NCBI RefSeq assembly: GCF_902804485.1 | Contig: NZ_CADCST010000148.1 | Location: 37,887-101,886, forward strand | Length of the DNA stretch: 64,000 bases | Direction of reading: 5' to 3' | From: Flavobacterium collinsii | Lineage (GTDB): Bacteria; Bacteroidota; Bacteroidia; Flavobacteriales; Flavobacteriaceae | Part shown: in pieces, positions 1-9,265 of the stretch | Layout of the letters: each line of letters starts with the position of its first letter | Position numbering within the stretch: the first letter of the stretch is position 1 | The notes under the pieces: generated by a model | What the model was told of the DNA's origin: nothing | The model's input: the letters and a program-made list of their open reading frames with translations, nothing else | Database searches by the model: none | Position numbers and translations under genes: made by a program

Positions 1-1
1 A

Positions 2-274
2 AAAAGTGAAGGTTGGCCAAAAGCCATTGCTGAGGGCATGTTTTGGGGATGTGTTCCTATTGTAAGTAAGGTTTCATGTTTGCCTTTTATGTTAGATTTT
101 GGGAAGAGAGGTATTTTGTTAGAAATGAATTTAGACCAGGATATAAAACAAATTGAAAAATTAATTGATGTTCATAGTAGTTTTGATATGAAAAGTCAAT
201 TAGCTGCAAGTTGGTCTCAAAATTATACCGCAGATGTTTTTGAAGCTGAGATACAAAAGCTGTTAGTAAAATGA
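2..274 (+). CDS. GT4-type glycosyltransferase, C-terminal fragment (cut by window edge)
   Basis: The reading frame is already open at the left edge, so only the last ~90 residues are visible. They contain EGWPKAIAEGMFWGCVPIVS, the nucleotide-sugar-binding stretch (E-x7-E type) of GT-B glycosyltransferases of family 4. Such enzymes move a sugar from a nucleotide donor to a growing lipid-linked or surface glycan at the inner face of the cytoplasmic membrane. The stop overlaps the ATG of the next glycosyltransferase by 4 nt (ATGA), so the two are translationally coupled in a polysaccharide operon. Donor and acceptor cannot be inferred. Confidence 0.8.
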   Translation, partial: KSEGWPKAIAEGMFWGCVPIVSKVSCLPFMLDFGKRGILLEMNLDQDIKQIEKLIDVHSSFDMKSQLAASWSQNYTADVFEAEIQKLLVK

Positions 275-1347
275 GAATTGTTCAAATCATAGACTCTTTA
301 AATGCTGGCGGAGCAGAGCGAATGGCTGTTAATTATGCTAATGCATTGGGGAAGAAAGTACAGTTTTCGGGCTTAATAGCAACGAGAAGCGAAGGAGCTT
401 TAAAGAAACAAATCGATCCTCAAGTATCTTATTTATTCCTAAAAAAGAAAAATCGAATAGATTTTAGTGCAATTTTTCGTTTAAGAAATTACTTAACCAC
501 AAATAAAATTGAGATAATTCATGCACACAGTTCTTCTTTTTTTATTGCTGTATTGGTTAAATTGACACTGCCGGGAATAAAAATTATCTGGCATGACCAT
601 TATGGGATTAGAGCTAAAGAAGCTAAGGAAGAAAACAAAGTTTTAATTTTTTTATCCGTTTTTTTTTCTTCCATTTTTGTAGTGAATCATCAATTAGAAA
701 GCTGGAGTAAAAAAAATATGAAGTGTTCAAGAGTGGTTTTTATTCCTAATTTTGCAGTTTCAGAATTGGAAAGTCGGCAAATTACTAATCTGAAAGGCAA
801 AGAAGGTAAAAGGATTGTTTTTTTAGCAAATTTAAAAAGACCCAAAAATCATATTTTAATACTGGAGGTATTTCTGGATTTAAAATTAAGGGAATATGGC
901 TGGACTCTTCACTTGATAGGTAAAGATTATAATGATTCTTATTCCTGTATTTTAAAAGAATTTATAGAATCAAATTCTTTGCAGGACTGCATACATCTGT
1001 ATGGAGAACAGAACGATGTTAAAAATATACTGTCTCAAGCTTCAATAGGAGTTTTGGCATCAACAGACGAAGGGTTTCCAGTGACATTAATAGAGTATGC
1101 ATTAGCGAATCTGGCAGTTATTTCGACAAATGCTGGGTATTGCTCCATAATTATTCAAAATAATCGTAATGGGTTGTTGTTTGATCCGTCCTCAATTTCT
1201 GAAGTAAAGAATCAATTGTTAAAATTAATAGAAGACGAAATTTTTAGAGAGAAAATGGGAGATAATTTTAATAAATCTGTTTTAGAGAATTATTCGGAAG
1301 AAATTGTAATCGAAAAGTTAATTTTGGCCTATAAAATAAGTAAATAA
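271..1347 (+). CDS. GT4 family glycosyltransferase
   Basis: 358 residues, a normal length for a GT-B fold enzyme. The N-terminus MRIVQIIDSLNAGGAERMA carries the GGAE-type acceptor-domain motif. Around residues 262-278, STDEGFPVTLIEYALA is the donor-binding E-x7-E-like motif of GT4 enzymes. No signal peptide or membrane span is apparent, so it should be cytoplasmic and membrane-associated. It overlaps the upstream glycosyltransferase (ATGA) and the downstream O-antigen ligase gene (TAATG), indicating one operon for a surface polysaccharide. The sugar added cannot be told from sequence alone. Family assignment is firm; the precise reaction is unknown. Confidence 0.88.
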   Translation: MRIVQIIDSLNAGGAERMAVNYANALGKKVQFSGLIATRSEGALKKQIDPQVSYLFLKKKNRIDFSAIFRLRNYLTTNKIEIIHAHSSSFFIAVLVKLTLPGIKIIWHDHYGIRAKEAKEENKVLIFLSVFFSSIFVVNHQLESWSKKNMKCSRVVFIPNFAVSELESRQITNLKGKEGKRIVFLANLKRPKNHILILEVFLDLKLREYGWTLHLIGKDYNDSYSCILKEFIESNSLQDCIHLYGEQNDVKNILSQASIGVLASTDEGFPVTLIEYALANLAVISTNAGYCSIIIQNNRNGLLFDPSSISEVKNQLLKLIEDEIFREKMGDNFNKSVLENYSEEIVIEKLILAYKISK

Positions 1348-2696
1348 TGAAAAGTTTTTCTTTGTCTTATAATTACCTTCTTTTACTACACGCAGTAATT
1401 GCTCTAGTGATTTTTGCAGTTCCTTTTTTATCTAAAATATACGCTCTTTTAATTCCTGTTGTTGGTTTTTTTATTGTTTATCGAAGTAGAAATAAAAATA
1501 ATGAGGTCATTTTTGTTGCCGCTTATTTAGTTGGAGTTGAGGTTCTTTTAAGGATGACAGGTGGAAACTTTAATAATGAATTTGTAAAGGTTACGGTAAT
1601 TTTTTTCATGTTACTAGGCATGATATATAGTAATTTTTCAACTACTGCATTACTATATTGTTTCTTTTTGATGCTGTTAATTCCAGGGGTTTTAATTACG
1701 GCTACAGTTCTTAATGCTTCTGTAGATGTTAAAAAATCACTAGTTTTCAATTTGTCGGGCCCCGTCTGTTTGGCAGTATGTTCTTTATACATGTATAAAA
1801 GAAAAATTTTATTTGTTGATTTACAAAATGTCCTAATTGCAATGGGATTACCAATCGTTAGCACTACTGTTTATTTGTTTTTATATAATCCAAGCGTTAG
1901 AGATGTCGTTACCGGAACCCAATCTAATTTTGAGACTTCAGGGGGGTTTGGACCAAATCAGGTTTCAACGATTTTAGGATTGGGGATCTTTATTTTTTTT
2001 ACTCAACTGATACTATTCTCTAAATCGAAAAAGATGCTGATCTTGAATGGAGGATTACTGATTTTTTTGACCTACAGAGGTATCGTGACTTTTTCAAGGG
2101 GTGGGGTTATAACAGCATTGGTTATGATTGTTTGTTTATTGCTTCTGTTGTACCGCTTTTCTAATACCAGAGGGAAAAAGAAGTTTGTTCTGGTTTTTAT
2201 TCTAACAGGACTAATGGGTATTGGAGTATGGGGATACTCTTCTTTTCAAACGAATGGACTTATTGAGAAACGTTATGCCAATCAGGATGAGAGAGGTAGA
2301 CAAAAAAAAGATCGTTTGGGCGGAAGAGAGCAAATCATTAATGAAGAATTAAAACTTTTTGTAGAAAACCCCATTTTAGGAGTCGGAGCCGGAATGGGTA
2401 AACAAATTCGAAAAGAAGTATTCGGTGAAGAAGTTGCTTCACACAATGAGATTACCCGAATGCTTAGTGAGCATGGTTTGTTTGGCGTTTTGGGAATTTT
2501 ATTGATTTTTGTAGCACCTTTGATTTTGTATCTTAAAAATCGGCAGCATTTATACTTTTTTTCGTTTTTCGTTTTTTGGCTTTTAACCATAAATCACGCT
2601 GCTATGCGTACTGCAGCACCGGCTTTCGTATATGCACTGTCATTACTTTTTGTTCAGGTTAAAATTCCTGAAAAAACAGAAAATTCCGTCGATTAA
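1347..2696 (+). CDS. O-antigen ligase/polymerase family membrane protein (WaaL/Wzy-like)
   Basis: 449 residues with about ten hydrophobic segments. A larger hydrophilic loop near residues 310-370 contains NPILGVGAGMG and a SHNE segment, typical of the Wzy_C/O-antigen ligase domain (periplasmic loop with conserved Arg and His). The family either ligates undecaprenyl-linked glycan to an acceptor or polymerises repeat units at the periplasmic face of the inner membrane. The start codon shares a base with the stop of the preceding glycosyltransferase. Ligase and polymerase cannot be separated by sequence alone; the operon position with glycosyltransferases and a priming transferase fits either. 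Confidence 0.82.
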   Translation: MKSFSLSYNYLLLLHAVIALVIFAVPFLSKIYALLIPVVGFFIVYRSRNKNNEVIFVAAYLVGVEVLLRMTGGNFNNEFVKVTVIFFMLLGMIYSNFSTTALLYCFFLMLLIPGVLITATVLNASVDVKKSLVFNLSGPVCLAVCSLYMYKRKILFVDLQNVLIAMGLPIVSTTVYLFLYNPSVRDVVTGTQSNFETSGGFGPNQVSTILGLGIFIFFTQLILFSKSKKMLILNGGLLIFLTYRGIVTFSRGGVITALVMIVCLLLLLYRFSNTRGKKKFVLVFILTGLMGIGVWGYSSFQTNGLIEKRYANQDERGRQKKDRLGGREQIINEELKLFVENPILGVGAGMGKQIRKEVFGEEVASHNEITRMLSEHGLFGVLGILLIFVAPLILYLKNRQHLYFFSFFVFWLLTINHAAMRTAAPAFVYALSLLFVQVKIPEKTENSVD

Positions 2697-2712
2697 GTTC
2701 TTTTTTTTATAA

Positions 2713-2720
2713 TACATTTG
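2713..2720 (+). promoter_or_regulatory. putative -7 promoter element
   Basis: TACATTTG matches the Bacteroidota -7 consensus TAnnTTTG and lies 33 nt before the ATG of the glycosylphosphotransferase gene, after the short T-rich gap that follows the O-antigen ligase gene. No clear TTG -33 partner was found, so the call is moderate. Confidence 0.4.
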
Positions 2721-2752
2721 TCTCAAGTTTAAGCCCCTAACAAACTTACTAA

Positions 2753-4147
2753 ATGTTTACAAATCGTAAAATGCATTTCGAAATTTCGGAAAGGAGAGTA
2801 TTACTTCTTGTTTTCGATGTTGTTTTTATTTTGTCAGCATTATATCTGTTGAGTTTATTATTTCACTATAATTACTTTGTTTTTGATAAAAGCAATTTCC
2901 CTGGTATACTATTGCTTCTAAGTTATGTATATGCTTTTGGAGTAATATTCGAAATGTACAATTTACAGGTAGCCAGTAATCAGTTGCAAATTCTTCAAAG
3001 TGTAATTTTTACGGCTACAGCTTCAAGCCTGGCCTATTTGTTTACTCCGATTTTAGCACCTGTATTGCCTAAGCAGCGATTGATTATCGTAATTTTTTAT
3101 TTTACGATACTTGTTACATTGCTATTGTGGCGTTTGTTTTATGTTTACTTTTTGGCATCACATCGTTTTTCTCAGAATGTAGTTTTAATATGTGACCAGA
3201 ATCAGGTTGAAGAATTGGTTTTAGGACTTGAGAATGTTGATCCGCACTATAGAATTATTGGTTTTGTAAATTCAGATACTATTTCAGAAGAAGATTTAAA
3301 CTTCCACTACGTAAAAGAAATTAAGAAGAAAGATTTAGAAGAGTTTGTTATTCAGAATCAGGTTTCAGAGATTGTTATCGCTTCTCAAAAAACAGATGGA
3401 ATTACAGCCGATCTATACCAACAATTACTTCATTTATTAGAATCAGGAAATATTATTCGGGAATATACGCAGGTTTACGAAAGCAAAACACAACGTATTC
3501 CGGTTCATTATATAGCCCGAGATTTTTATAGATTTTTCCCTTTTAGCAGAAATAATAACAATAAGCTATACCTGTTTTTTGTTCGCCTATTAGAATTTTT
3601 GTTTTCAATCACGGGGTTGTTTATTTGCTTCCTTTTTATTCCTTTTATTTTTATCACGAATCTAGTAGCTAATAAAGGAGCTTTGTTTTACACACAGGAA
3701 CGTGTAGGTAAAAACGGAGTTATTTTTAAAATCTATAAGTTTAGAACCATGGTAGAAAACTCAGAGTCTAATGGGATTGTTTTCGCCAGTTCAAATGATA
3801 AACGGGTTACTCCTTTTGGTAAAATGATGCGTAAATCAAGAATAGATGAATTACCGCAGTTTTTTAATGTTCTAAAAGGCGATATGGCTGTTATCGGACC
3901 AAGACCTGAACGACCATTTTTCGTGGATGAAATAGCGCGAATTATGCCTTTTTATGAAACCAGACATGTTGTGAAACCGGGACTTACCGGTTGGGCACAA
4001 GTGAATTATTCTTATGGCGAATCTATTGATGAAAGTTTAATAAAGCTGCAATACGACTTGTACTACATCAAACACCGCAGCATATTTCTCGATTTAAGTA
4101 TTACTTTTAAAACGATTACTACCGTTTTATTTTATCGTGGACAGTAG
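2753..4147 (+). CDS. exopolysaccharide polyprenyl glycosylphosphotransferase (sugar transferase)
   Basis: 464 residues. Four N-terminal membrane segments precede a soluble Rossmann-like region (~140-240) and a fifth hydrophobic segment near 275-300. The C-terminal bacterial sugar transferase domain shows FYTQERVGKNG with KIYKFRTM (~311-332), GPRPERP (~382) and KPGLTGWAQVNY (~408). This is the WcaJ/ExoY/CpsE architecture. These enzymes move a sugar-1-phosphate from a nucleotide sugar to undecaprenyl phosphate, the priming step of capsule, exopolysaccharide or O-antigen synthesis. It closes the polysaccharide cluster. Its stop lies 1 nt from the stop of the convergent next gene, with no terminator between them. 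Confidence 0.92.
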   Translation: MFTNRKMHFEISERRVLLLVFDVVFILSALYLLSLLFHYNYFVFDKSNFPGILLLLSYVYAFGVIFEMYNLQVASNQLQILQSVIFTATASSLAYLFTPILAPVLPKQRLIIVIFYFTILVTLLLWRLFYVYFLASHRFSQNVVLICDQNQVEELVLGLENVDPHYRIIGFVNSDTISEEDLNFHYVKEIKKKDLEEFVIQNQVSEIVIASQKTDGITADLYQQLLHLLESGNIIREYTQVYESKTQRIPVHYIARDFYRFFPFSRNNNNKLYLFFVRLLEFLFSITGLFICFLFIPFIFITNLVANKGALFYTQERVGKNGVIFKIYKFRTMVENSESNGIVFASSNDKRVTPFGKMMRKSRIDELPQFFNVLKGDMAVIGPRPERPFFVDEIARIMPFYETRHVVKPGLTGWAQVNYSYGESIDESLIKLQYDLYYIKHRSIFLDLSITFKTITTVLFYRGQ

Positions 4148-4148
4148 T

Positions 4149-5285
4149 TTAAATAATAATCGGAATACGCTTTTTATTTCGAATGGCTACTCTTACTAAA
4201 ACAAATCCGCTTGTGATTATCATTGGTAAAACAATGAAAAAATGCGCTTTATTAATCATAAAAATGGCGTAAACTACCAAAAGTAGTAAATGTAAAGCTG
4301 CCAATCGGTATGTCCATCTTTTGTTCTTTAAAAATGAAAAAAAGATTAATACCAATAAAAGTGGGTTAAATAAAAGTACATTGTAATTCATCGTCAATTC
4401 CTGGTGAAGCGAATAGAATCCGATAGTAACAAAAAAGATTCCTATAAAAGATAAGATCAAAAGATAGATTTTATCAACTACTTTATTGTGCGCCAAAACA
4501 ACAAAAGCTAGTATAAGGAGATAGGTATAAATATTATTCCACCATGAACTTGGTGTTTCTTTTTCAAAATTTAGCACAGTTTTGCTTTTGCTGACTAAAG
4601 GATGATTCTGAAAAGTAGTTTTCTCTAAACTGCTTTTTAATTCGAAAGGTAAAAAGATCCTGGTTCCCGGTTGGTCTACTTTGGTTCCGAAAATAATGCT
4701 AGTTCCAAGCTGATCATAAAAATGCTCATTGAAATATGGAAATAGGATTGATCGATACGTTTCAGTTGTATCTCCTTTTTTAGTTACAACATTTCCATTT
4801 AGCGATTTATTGATGACATCAACTACCATTGAAGTACAGTTTTTGTCAATAAATTTATAAGTGTAATAACGATCTTCAGAGAGTGCGGTTGCATTTAAGT
4901 TGTCGAAAAGTTTTTGTTTCTGATCTTGAGGTATAATAAGCTCTTGTTCAAAAACACTTCTCTTTTCGGTAGTATAATCATTTACAAAATCTGGAAATGA
5001 TCGTACGCTTACAAAATATTGTAAATCACCTTTTGCGAACTTAGCAACAAAATTAGGTGTTCTAAAATCAAAATTACCATAATTGTAAACAACATCTATA
5101 TTGTTAACCGGGTCAGCGACACGAATTGCAGTATGACCAAAATAAGTATAACTTTCATTACCCAGTCCGCAGGTAATAACACTTATTTTAGCTTCTTTTG
5201 ATAAAGGTATATTCTGGCTAAACCCCACATAACTTAGTAATGATAGTAAACTAAAAAGTGTTTTTTTGAAAAGGACATTTTTCAT
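4149..5285 (-). CDS. DUF4105 (Lnb-like N-terminal domain) membrane protein
   Basis: 378 residues: a signal peptide, a periplasmic domain to about residue 230, then about four hydrophobic segments at the C-terminus. The periplasmic part has SVITCGLGNESYTYFGHTAI, a Cys-Gly ... His pattern, and later DKNCTSMV with a conserved Asn-Cys. These fit DUF4105, which Pfam relates to the N-terminal domain of lipoprotein N-acyltransferase-like Lnb proteins. The visible Cys and His residues are compatible with a papain-like catalytic centre; that is inference. It sits head to tail with the PorV-like gene (37-nt gap), a co-occurrence I associate with Flavobacterium. Substrate unknown. Confidence 0.75.
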   Translation of the reverse strand: MKNVLFKKTLFSLLSLLSYVGFSQNIPLSKEAKISVITCGLGNESYTYFGHTAIRVADPVNNIDVVYNYGNFDFRTPNFVAKFAKGDLQYFVSVRSFPDFVNDYTTEKRSVFEQELIIPQDQKQKLFDNLNATALSEDRYYTYKFIDKNCTSMVVDVINKSLNGNVVTKKGDTTETYRSILFPYFNEHFYDQLGTSIIFGTKVDQPGTRIFLPFELKSSLEKTTFQNHPLVSKSKTVLNFEKETPSSWWNNIYTYLLILAFVVLAHNKVVDKIYLLILSFIGIFFVTIGFYSLHQELTMNYNVLLFNPLLLVLIFFSFLKNKRWTYRLAALHLLLLVVYAIFMINKAHFFIVLPMIITSGFVLVRVAIRNKKRIPIII

Positions 5286-5322
5286 AATTTAAAATGTTAA
5301 GAAGTTTAAAGGTCAACAAATA

Positions 5323-6390
5323 TTATCTAAAGATACCTAAATCTACTTTTAAAGAAAAAATATTAGAGTACAAAGCTGTACTTTGATTTCCTAAATCTGT
5401 CAAAGCATAGTCGACCTGAATGCCTTTGTACTTGAAACCAAGGCCTATATTAGGCTGGAAGTTTAGCTTTTCAGTGTTGTCTAATTGAGTTACATTTTGA
5501 AAATTTCCTGCTCCTGCTCTTAAAAAAACAAGATCGGTATAACCAAACTCAAAACCCAGAGCAGGATCAATACTGACTGCTTTTGTCGAAATAATATCAT
5601 TGGTTTGCTCAAAGCGCATATTCAAATTGGTTGCAACCAAAAGACTATAATCGTTGTGGAATTCAATTTTTTTAGAAATTCCCAGTTGAGCTTTCGGTAA
5701 AGTAATCTCAGTGCTCTCTGGTAATTCATTGTTTTCTCCTGGAATAGCATTGGCAATTTTTTCATATTCCTTCTCATCAATATTCCATACATTATAAGTA
5801 GTGGTAATATCGCGAAGCATCAAACCAAAATTCCACCCATTTCTTTCAAATTGAAGACCAAAGTCAAAACCAAAACCCCAGGAATTGGCGAATTTTCCAA
5901 TAATTCGTCTGATTACTTTAGCATTCACTCCATATTGAAAACCGTCTACGGGTAATTTTCTTGCGTATGAAAAAGTAAAACCATAATCTGCAGTCGAAAA
6001 TAGTCTGATTCGATTGTAATCGATATTTCCCTGATTATCGATCAACTGAGTGGTATCCATAATATCATCAACTCCAAAACGAATCATCGAAATTCCCCAG
6101 GCACTTCTGTCATCAATCGGACTTGCGTATCCTATGTAGTCATATTGTGCAATATTCGCAAAATAATTGGCGTGCATCAATGAAATTTGATGATCTTCAA
6201 GATGGGTCAGGCCGGCTGGATTCCAATAAACAGAATTAACATCATTTGTAGAAGAAACTACAGCACCCGACATCCCCAAAGCAGCTGCGTCAACACCAAT
6301 ATTCATAAATTCATTCGAATACTTTCGAACGGTTTGTGCATACTGTAGCGTACAACTCCAAAATAATAAAAACACAAAGATTTTCTTCAA
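5323..6390 (-). CDS. PorV/PorQ family outer-membrane protein
   Basis: 355 residues with a signal peptide ending near QTVRKYS. The next part, DAAALGMSGAVVSSTNDVNS followed by YWNPAGL, is characteristic of the PorV/PorQ/UPF0164 barrels related to the FadL fold. The rest alternates short amphipathic strands, and the protein ends in an aromatic/Arg-containing strand. PorV proteins sit in the outer membrane and shuttle type IX secretion cargo to the attachment complex. Paralogues with other or unknown roles are common, so a direct T9SS role is inference. A T9SS cargo gene is present at 50.5 kb. Likely co-transcribed with the downstream DUF4105 gene. Confidence 0.78.
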   Translation of the reverse strand: MKKIFVFLLFWSCTLQYAQTVRKYSNEFMNIGVDAAALGMSGAVVSSTNDVNSVYWNPAGLTHLEDHQISLMHANYFANIAQYDYIGYASPIDDRSAWGISMIRFGVDDIMDTTQLIDNQGNIDYNRIRLFSTADYGFTFSYARKLPVDGFQYGVNAKVIRRIIGKFANSWGFGFDFGLQFERNGWNFGLMLRDITTTYNVWNIDEKEYEKIANAIPGENNELPESTEITLPKAQLGISKKIEFHNDYSLLVATNLNMRFEQTNDIISTKAVSIDPALGFEFGYTDLVFLRAGAGNFQNVTQLDNTEKLNFQPNIGLGFKYKGIQVDYALTDLGNQSTALYSNIFSLKVDLGIFR

Positions 6391-6602
6391 CGGATATTTT
6401 TTTGCAAACCGAAGTCTGTTTTAATTTTTATCAAAAATATAATATTTTAGTCATCTAATTCAAATTATTGTAAAACTTAAATTTTTCATATAAAAATGTT
6501 TACAAAGCTTTTGAAAGGAGAGAATTTTAATAGAAATTTTTGCTATTAATGTCGCTTATTTATACGAAATTTGCCCTTCACCATTTGTTAAAAATATAAA
6601 TC

Positions 6603-7319
6603 ATGAACATTAAAAAACACATTCCTAATTTAATCACATTAATCAACTTATTCTGCGGCTGTATTGCTGTTGTTTTTGTTTCGCAAGAGAACTTTTTAAT
6701 GGCTTTTTGCATGGTTTCCTTAGGGATCTTTTTTGATTTTTTTGATGGTTTTTTTGCCCGATTGTTCAAAGTTTCAAGTCCGCTTGGATTGCAGTTAGAT
6801 TCGTTAGCAGATATGGTAACCAGTGGTGTTGTTCCGGGTTATGTAATGTACAGTTTGTTTTTAAAAAGTGCTGACCCGAACAATGAAGTTGCCTTAACAA
6901 TCGTTCCTTTTCTTGGATTTATTGTAACATTAGGTTCTTGTTACCGATTGGCTAATTTTAATATTGATACACGTCAGACTGATTCGTTTATAGGTTTGCC
7001 AACTCCGGCGAATGCGCTTTTTATTTTAAGCCTTCCATTAGTTATCGATTTCTCTGATTCATTATTTATATTTGAAATGTTAACCAATCATTGGGTTCTT
7101 TTGGGAATTACTTTATGCAGTGCTTATATTTTAAATGCCGAAATTCCATTGTTCGCTTTAAAGATTAAAAAGTTTACTGTAAAAGATAATGTCCTGCAAG
7201 TTGTATTTTTATTGATTTGTTTGGTTTTGGTGGTGTTATTGCAGTACATGGCAATTCCGTTAATTATTATCATTTATGTGTTGCTTTCAGTAGTGAATAA
7301 TATCTTTTTGAAAAAGTAG
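6603..7319 (+). CDS. pssA: CDP-diacylglycerol--serine O-phosphatidyltransferase
   Basis: 238 residues with about seven hydrophobic segments. The CDP-alcohol phosphotransferase signature D-G-x2-A-R-x8-G-x3-D-x3-D is intact as DGFFARLFKVSSPLG then LQLDSLAD (~residues 43-66). The enzyme condenses CDP-diacylglycerol with serine to give phosphatidylserine, the precursor of phosphatidylethanolamine, in the inner membrane. The short length and the early position of the signature fit the type II, multi-span PssA of Bacteroidota and Bacillus rather than the E. coli enzyme. The divergent PorV-like gene lies 212 nt upstream. The next gene starts 10 nt downstream, so the two are probably co-transcribed. 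Confidence 0.9.
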   Translation: MNIKKHIPNLITLINLFCGCIAVVFVSQENFLMAFCMVSLGIFFDFFDGFFARLFKVSSPLGLQLDSLADMVTSGVVPGYVMYSLFLKSADPNNEVALTIVPFLGFIVTLGSCYRLANFNIDTRQTDSFIGLPTPANALFILSLPLVIDFSDSLFIFEMLTNHWVLLGITLCSAYILNAEIPLFALKIKKFTVKDNVLQVVFLLICLVLVVLLQYMAIPLIIIIYVLLSVVNNIFLKK

Positions 7320-7329
7320 TTTTATTGGA

Positions 7330-8190
7330 ATGGCAAGAAAAACGACCACCCGAAGAGCTTCTTACTCCCGAAAATCGAAACCTCAGAGGTCGATTTTAGC
7401 GAGCGGACTTCGTTTTATTATTTACTCTTTTTTAGTATTGCTTTTTTTTGCGACAGTTTATCATTATCGTGATGGGCTTGCTTATTATCTGGGCTTTAAA
7501 TCAAATAAAGTTCTGGAAGAAGATGCTGTAGAGAAACATCTTTCTGATGTTAGAAATGTTCAGGTTCTGGAAAATCACAAAGGAAAAGTAATCGGTATTG
7601 ACGTTTCTGAATTTCAGGGAACCGTACATTGGAGTGAAGTTGAGGTTTTGGAAGAAAAATACCCGGTCCAGTTTGTTTTTATCCGGGCTACTGCAGGAAA
7701 TAACAAAGTCGATAGGCAGTTTATGCACAATTGGTTAGGTGCGAAAAAGCATAAAATTATTCGAGGGGCTTATCACTATTACCGTCCCAACGAAAATTCG
7801 ATAGAACAGGCAGATTTGTTTATTAAAACAGTAAAATTACAAAAAGGGGATCTGCCTCCGGTTTTAGATATCGAAAGATTGCCTAAAAACCAATCACTAG
7901 ACAGTTTAAAGAAAGGATTAAAACGCTGGTTGAATAAGGTTGAGGCGCATTATCAGGTGCGTCCGATTATTTATACCGGAGAGCGTTATTATGGTGATTT
8001 TCTGAAAGAAGAATTTGGAGAGTATTTATTCTGGATTGCCAACTATAATTTCTACAGAGAGAAGATTGAAGAAGACTGGTTGTTCTGGCAATTTACAGAA
8101 AAAGCCTCTTTGCCGGGAATCAAGCACAGTGTAGATGTGAATATCTATAATGGAGATTTAGAGCAATTACAGTTTATAACAGTGGAGTGA
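7330..8190 (+). CDS. membrane-anchored GH25 muramidase (lysozyme)
   Basis: 286 residues. A basic N-terminus (Arg/Lys rich, 1-22) precedes one hydrophobic anchor (~25-45). The rest is a glycoside hydrolase family 25 domain: GIDVSEFQG (~96), a central PPVLDIERL giving the catalytic Asp-x-Glu pair (~177), then IYTGERYYG, FWIANYN and WLFWQFTE. GH25 enzymes cut the beta-1,4 MurNAc-GlcNAc bond. A type II anchor places the domain in the periplasm, suggesting peptidoglycan remodelling rather than secreted attack. It begins 10 nt after pssA. The catalytic motifs look complete. Confidence 0.87.
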   Translation: MARKTTTRRASYSRKSKPQRSILASGLRFIIYSFLVLLFFATVYHYRDGLAYYLGFKSNKVLEEDAVEKHLSDVRNVQVLENHKGKVIGIDVSEFQGTVHWSEVEVLEEKYPVQFVFIRATAGNNKVDRQFMHNWLGAKKHKIIRGAYHYYRPNENSIEQADLFIKTVKLQKGDLPPVLDIERLPKNQSLDSLKKGLKRWLNKVEAHYQVRPIIYTGERYYGDFLKEEFGEYLFWIANYNFYREKIEEDWLFWQFTEKASLPGIKHSVDVNIYNGDLEQLQFITVE

Positions 8191-8211
8191 GAGTCTGGTC
8201 TCAGGTGTGAT

Positions 8212-8436
8212 TTATTTCAATAAAACCAAAACGATCATTATTAAGAGCGGTAATAAAAGTAAAACGGAGTAAGGATTGGCGAAGTTTATTGTATAGCCCA
8301 TCCATTGAATCCTTTTCGGAGGGAGTAATCGTTTGTCTTTTGGATTGTAGTAAAAACAGCCTAAATACCAATTATTTGGGTCTTTATGCCAATTGTTGTA
8401 ATCTTCCTGAGTTGGTTTTTGTTCTTCTGATTTCAT
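8212..8436 (-). CDS. small DUF5808-type membrane protein
   Basis: 74 residues. A hydrophilic N-terminal half contains DPNNWYLGCFYYNPKDKRL and MGYTINFANP, the pattern of DUF5808 (a Trp, paired Asn-Pro, Gly-x-Thr-x-Asn-Phe). A single C-terminal hydrophobic segment (~54-73) ends the protein. Function is unknown; in other bacteria the motif occurs at the ends of small inner-membrane proteins. It faces the convergent muramidase gene and lies just beyond the lptB terminator, so it is probably transcribed on its own. Confidence 0.7.
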   Translation of the reverse strand: MKSEEQKPTQEDYNNWHKDPNNWYLGCFYYNPKDKRLLPPKRIQWMGYTINFANPYSVLLLLPLLIMIVLVLLK

Positions 8437-8467
8437 ACTAATTGTAAAATATAAGATGTAAAAAAAA

Positions 8468-8503
8468 ATGGTAAAAAGTAATTTACATTTTACTTTTTAC
8501 CAT
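8468..8503 (-). terminator. Rho-independent terminator of lptB
   Basis: A perfect 14-bp inverted repeat (ATGGTAAAAAGTAA and its complement, 8-nt loop) starts 15 nt after the lptB stop. Reading leftward it is followed by a long U-run (A-run on the plus strand at 8461-8468). The stem is built from repeats of GTAAAAAGTAA-like words. Confidence 0.8.
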
Positions 8504-8518
8504 TCACATATAACTTCC

Positions 8519-9259
8519 TTAAAATTCAAGTTTCTTTTTACGAAGTTCAAAATTTTGTCCCAGGTAAACACGACGAACCATTTCATCTTCGACTAATTCT
8601 TCCGGAATTCCGGCTTTTAAGATTCCACCTTCAAACATTAAGTATGTTTTATCTGTGATGGCTAAAGTTTCCTGAACGTTGTGGTCGGTAATTAAAATTC
8701 CGATGTTTTTATTTTTCAACTGTGCTACAATTCTCTGAATGTCTTCAACCGCAACCGGGTCAACTCCTGCAAAAGGTTCATCTAGTAAAATGAATTTTGG
8801 ATCTGTTGCCAGAGCACGTGCAATCTCAGTACGACGACGTTCTCCTCCCGACAGTAAATCTCCTCTGTTCGTGCGAATATGTTCTAAGCTGAATTCTTCA
8901 ATTAAACTCTCCATTTTTGCAATTTGCTCTTCTTTCGATAGTTTGGTCAATTGCAAAACACTCAGAATGTTGTCTTCAATGCTTAATTTTCTAAAAACAG
9001 AAGCTTCTTGTGCTAAATAACCAATTCCTTGCTGTGCACGTTTGTACATAGGATAATCGGTAATGTTTAAATCGTCCAGATAAATATTTCCTGAGTTTGG
9101 TTTTACCAATCCCACGATCATATAAAACGAAGTTGTTTTTCCTGCACCATTAGGTCCTAAAAGCCCTACGATTTCACCTTGATTAACTTCAACAGAAATC
9201 CCTTTTACAACACTACGTCCTTTATAGGTTTTTATTAAATTATCCGCTCTTAGCTTCAT
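8519..9259 (-). CDS. lptB: LPS export ABC transporter ATP-binding protein LptB
   Basis: 246 residues, matching the ~240 expected. Walker A GPNGAGKTT (~35-43), signature LLSGGERRR (~135) and Walker B FILLDEPFAGVDP (~155) are all present, followed by the LptB-typical C-terminus with TDHNVQETL. LptB is the cytoplasmic ATPase of the LptB2FG complex that pulls lipopolysaccharide from the inner membrane toward LptC-A-D. The leftward group with the kdsD-type isomerase further upstream fits an LPS theme, since KdsD supplies Kdo. It is separated from the AhpD-like gene by a 140-nt repeat-bearing gap, so it may have its own promoter. Confidence 0.93.
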   Translation of the reverse strand: MKLRADNLIKTYKGRSVVKGISVEVNQGEIVGLLGPNGAGKTTSFYMIVGLVKPNSGNIYLDDLNITDYPMYKRAQQGIGYLAQEASVFRKLSIEDNILSVLQLTKLSKEEQIAKMESLIEEFSLEHIRTNRGDLLSGGERRRTEIARALATDPKFILLDEPFAGVDPVAVEDIQRIVAQLKNKNIGILITDHNVQETLAITDKTYLMFEGGILKAGIPEELVEDEMVRRVYLGQNFELRKKKLEF

Positions 9260-9265
9260 TTTTTT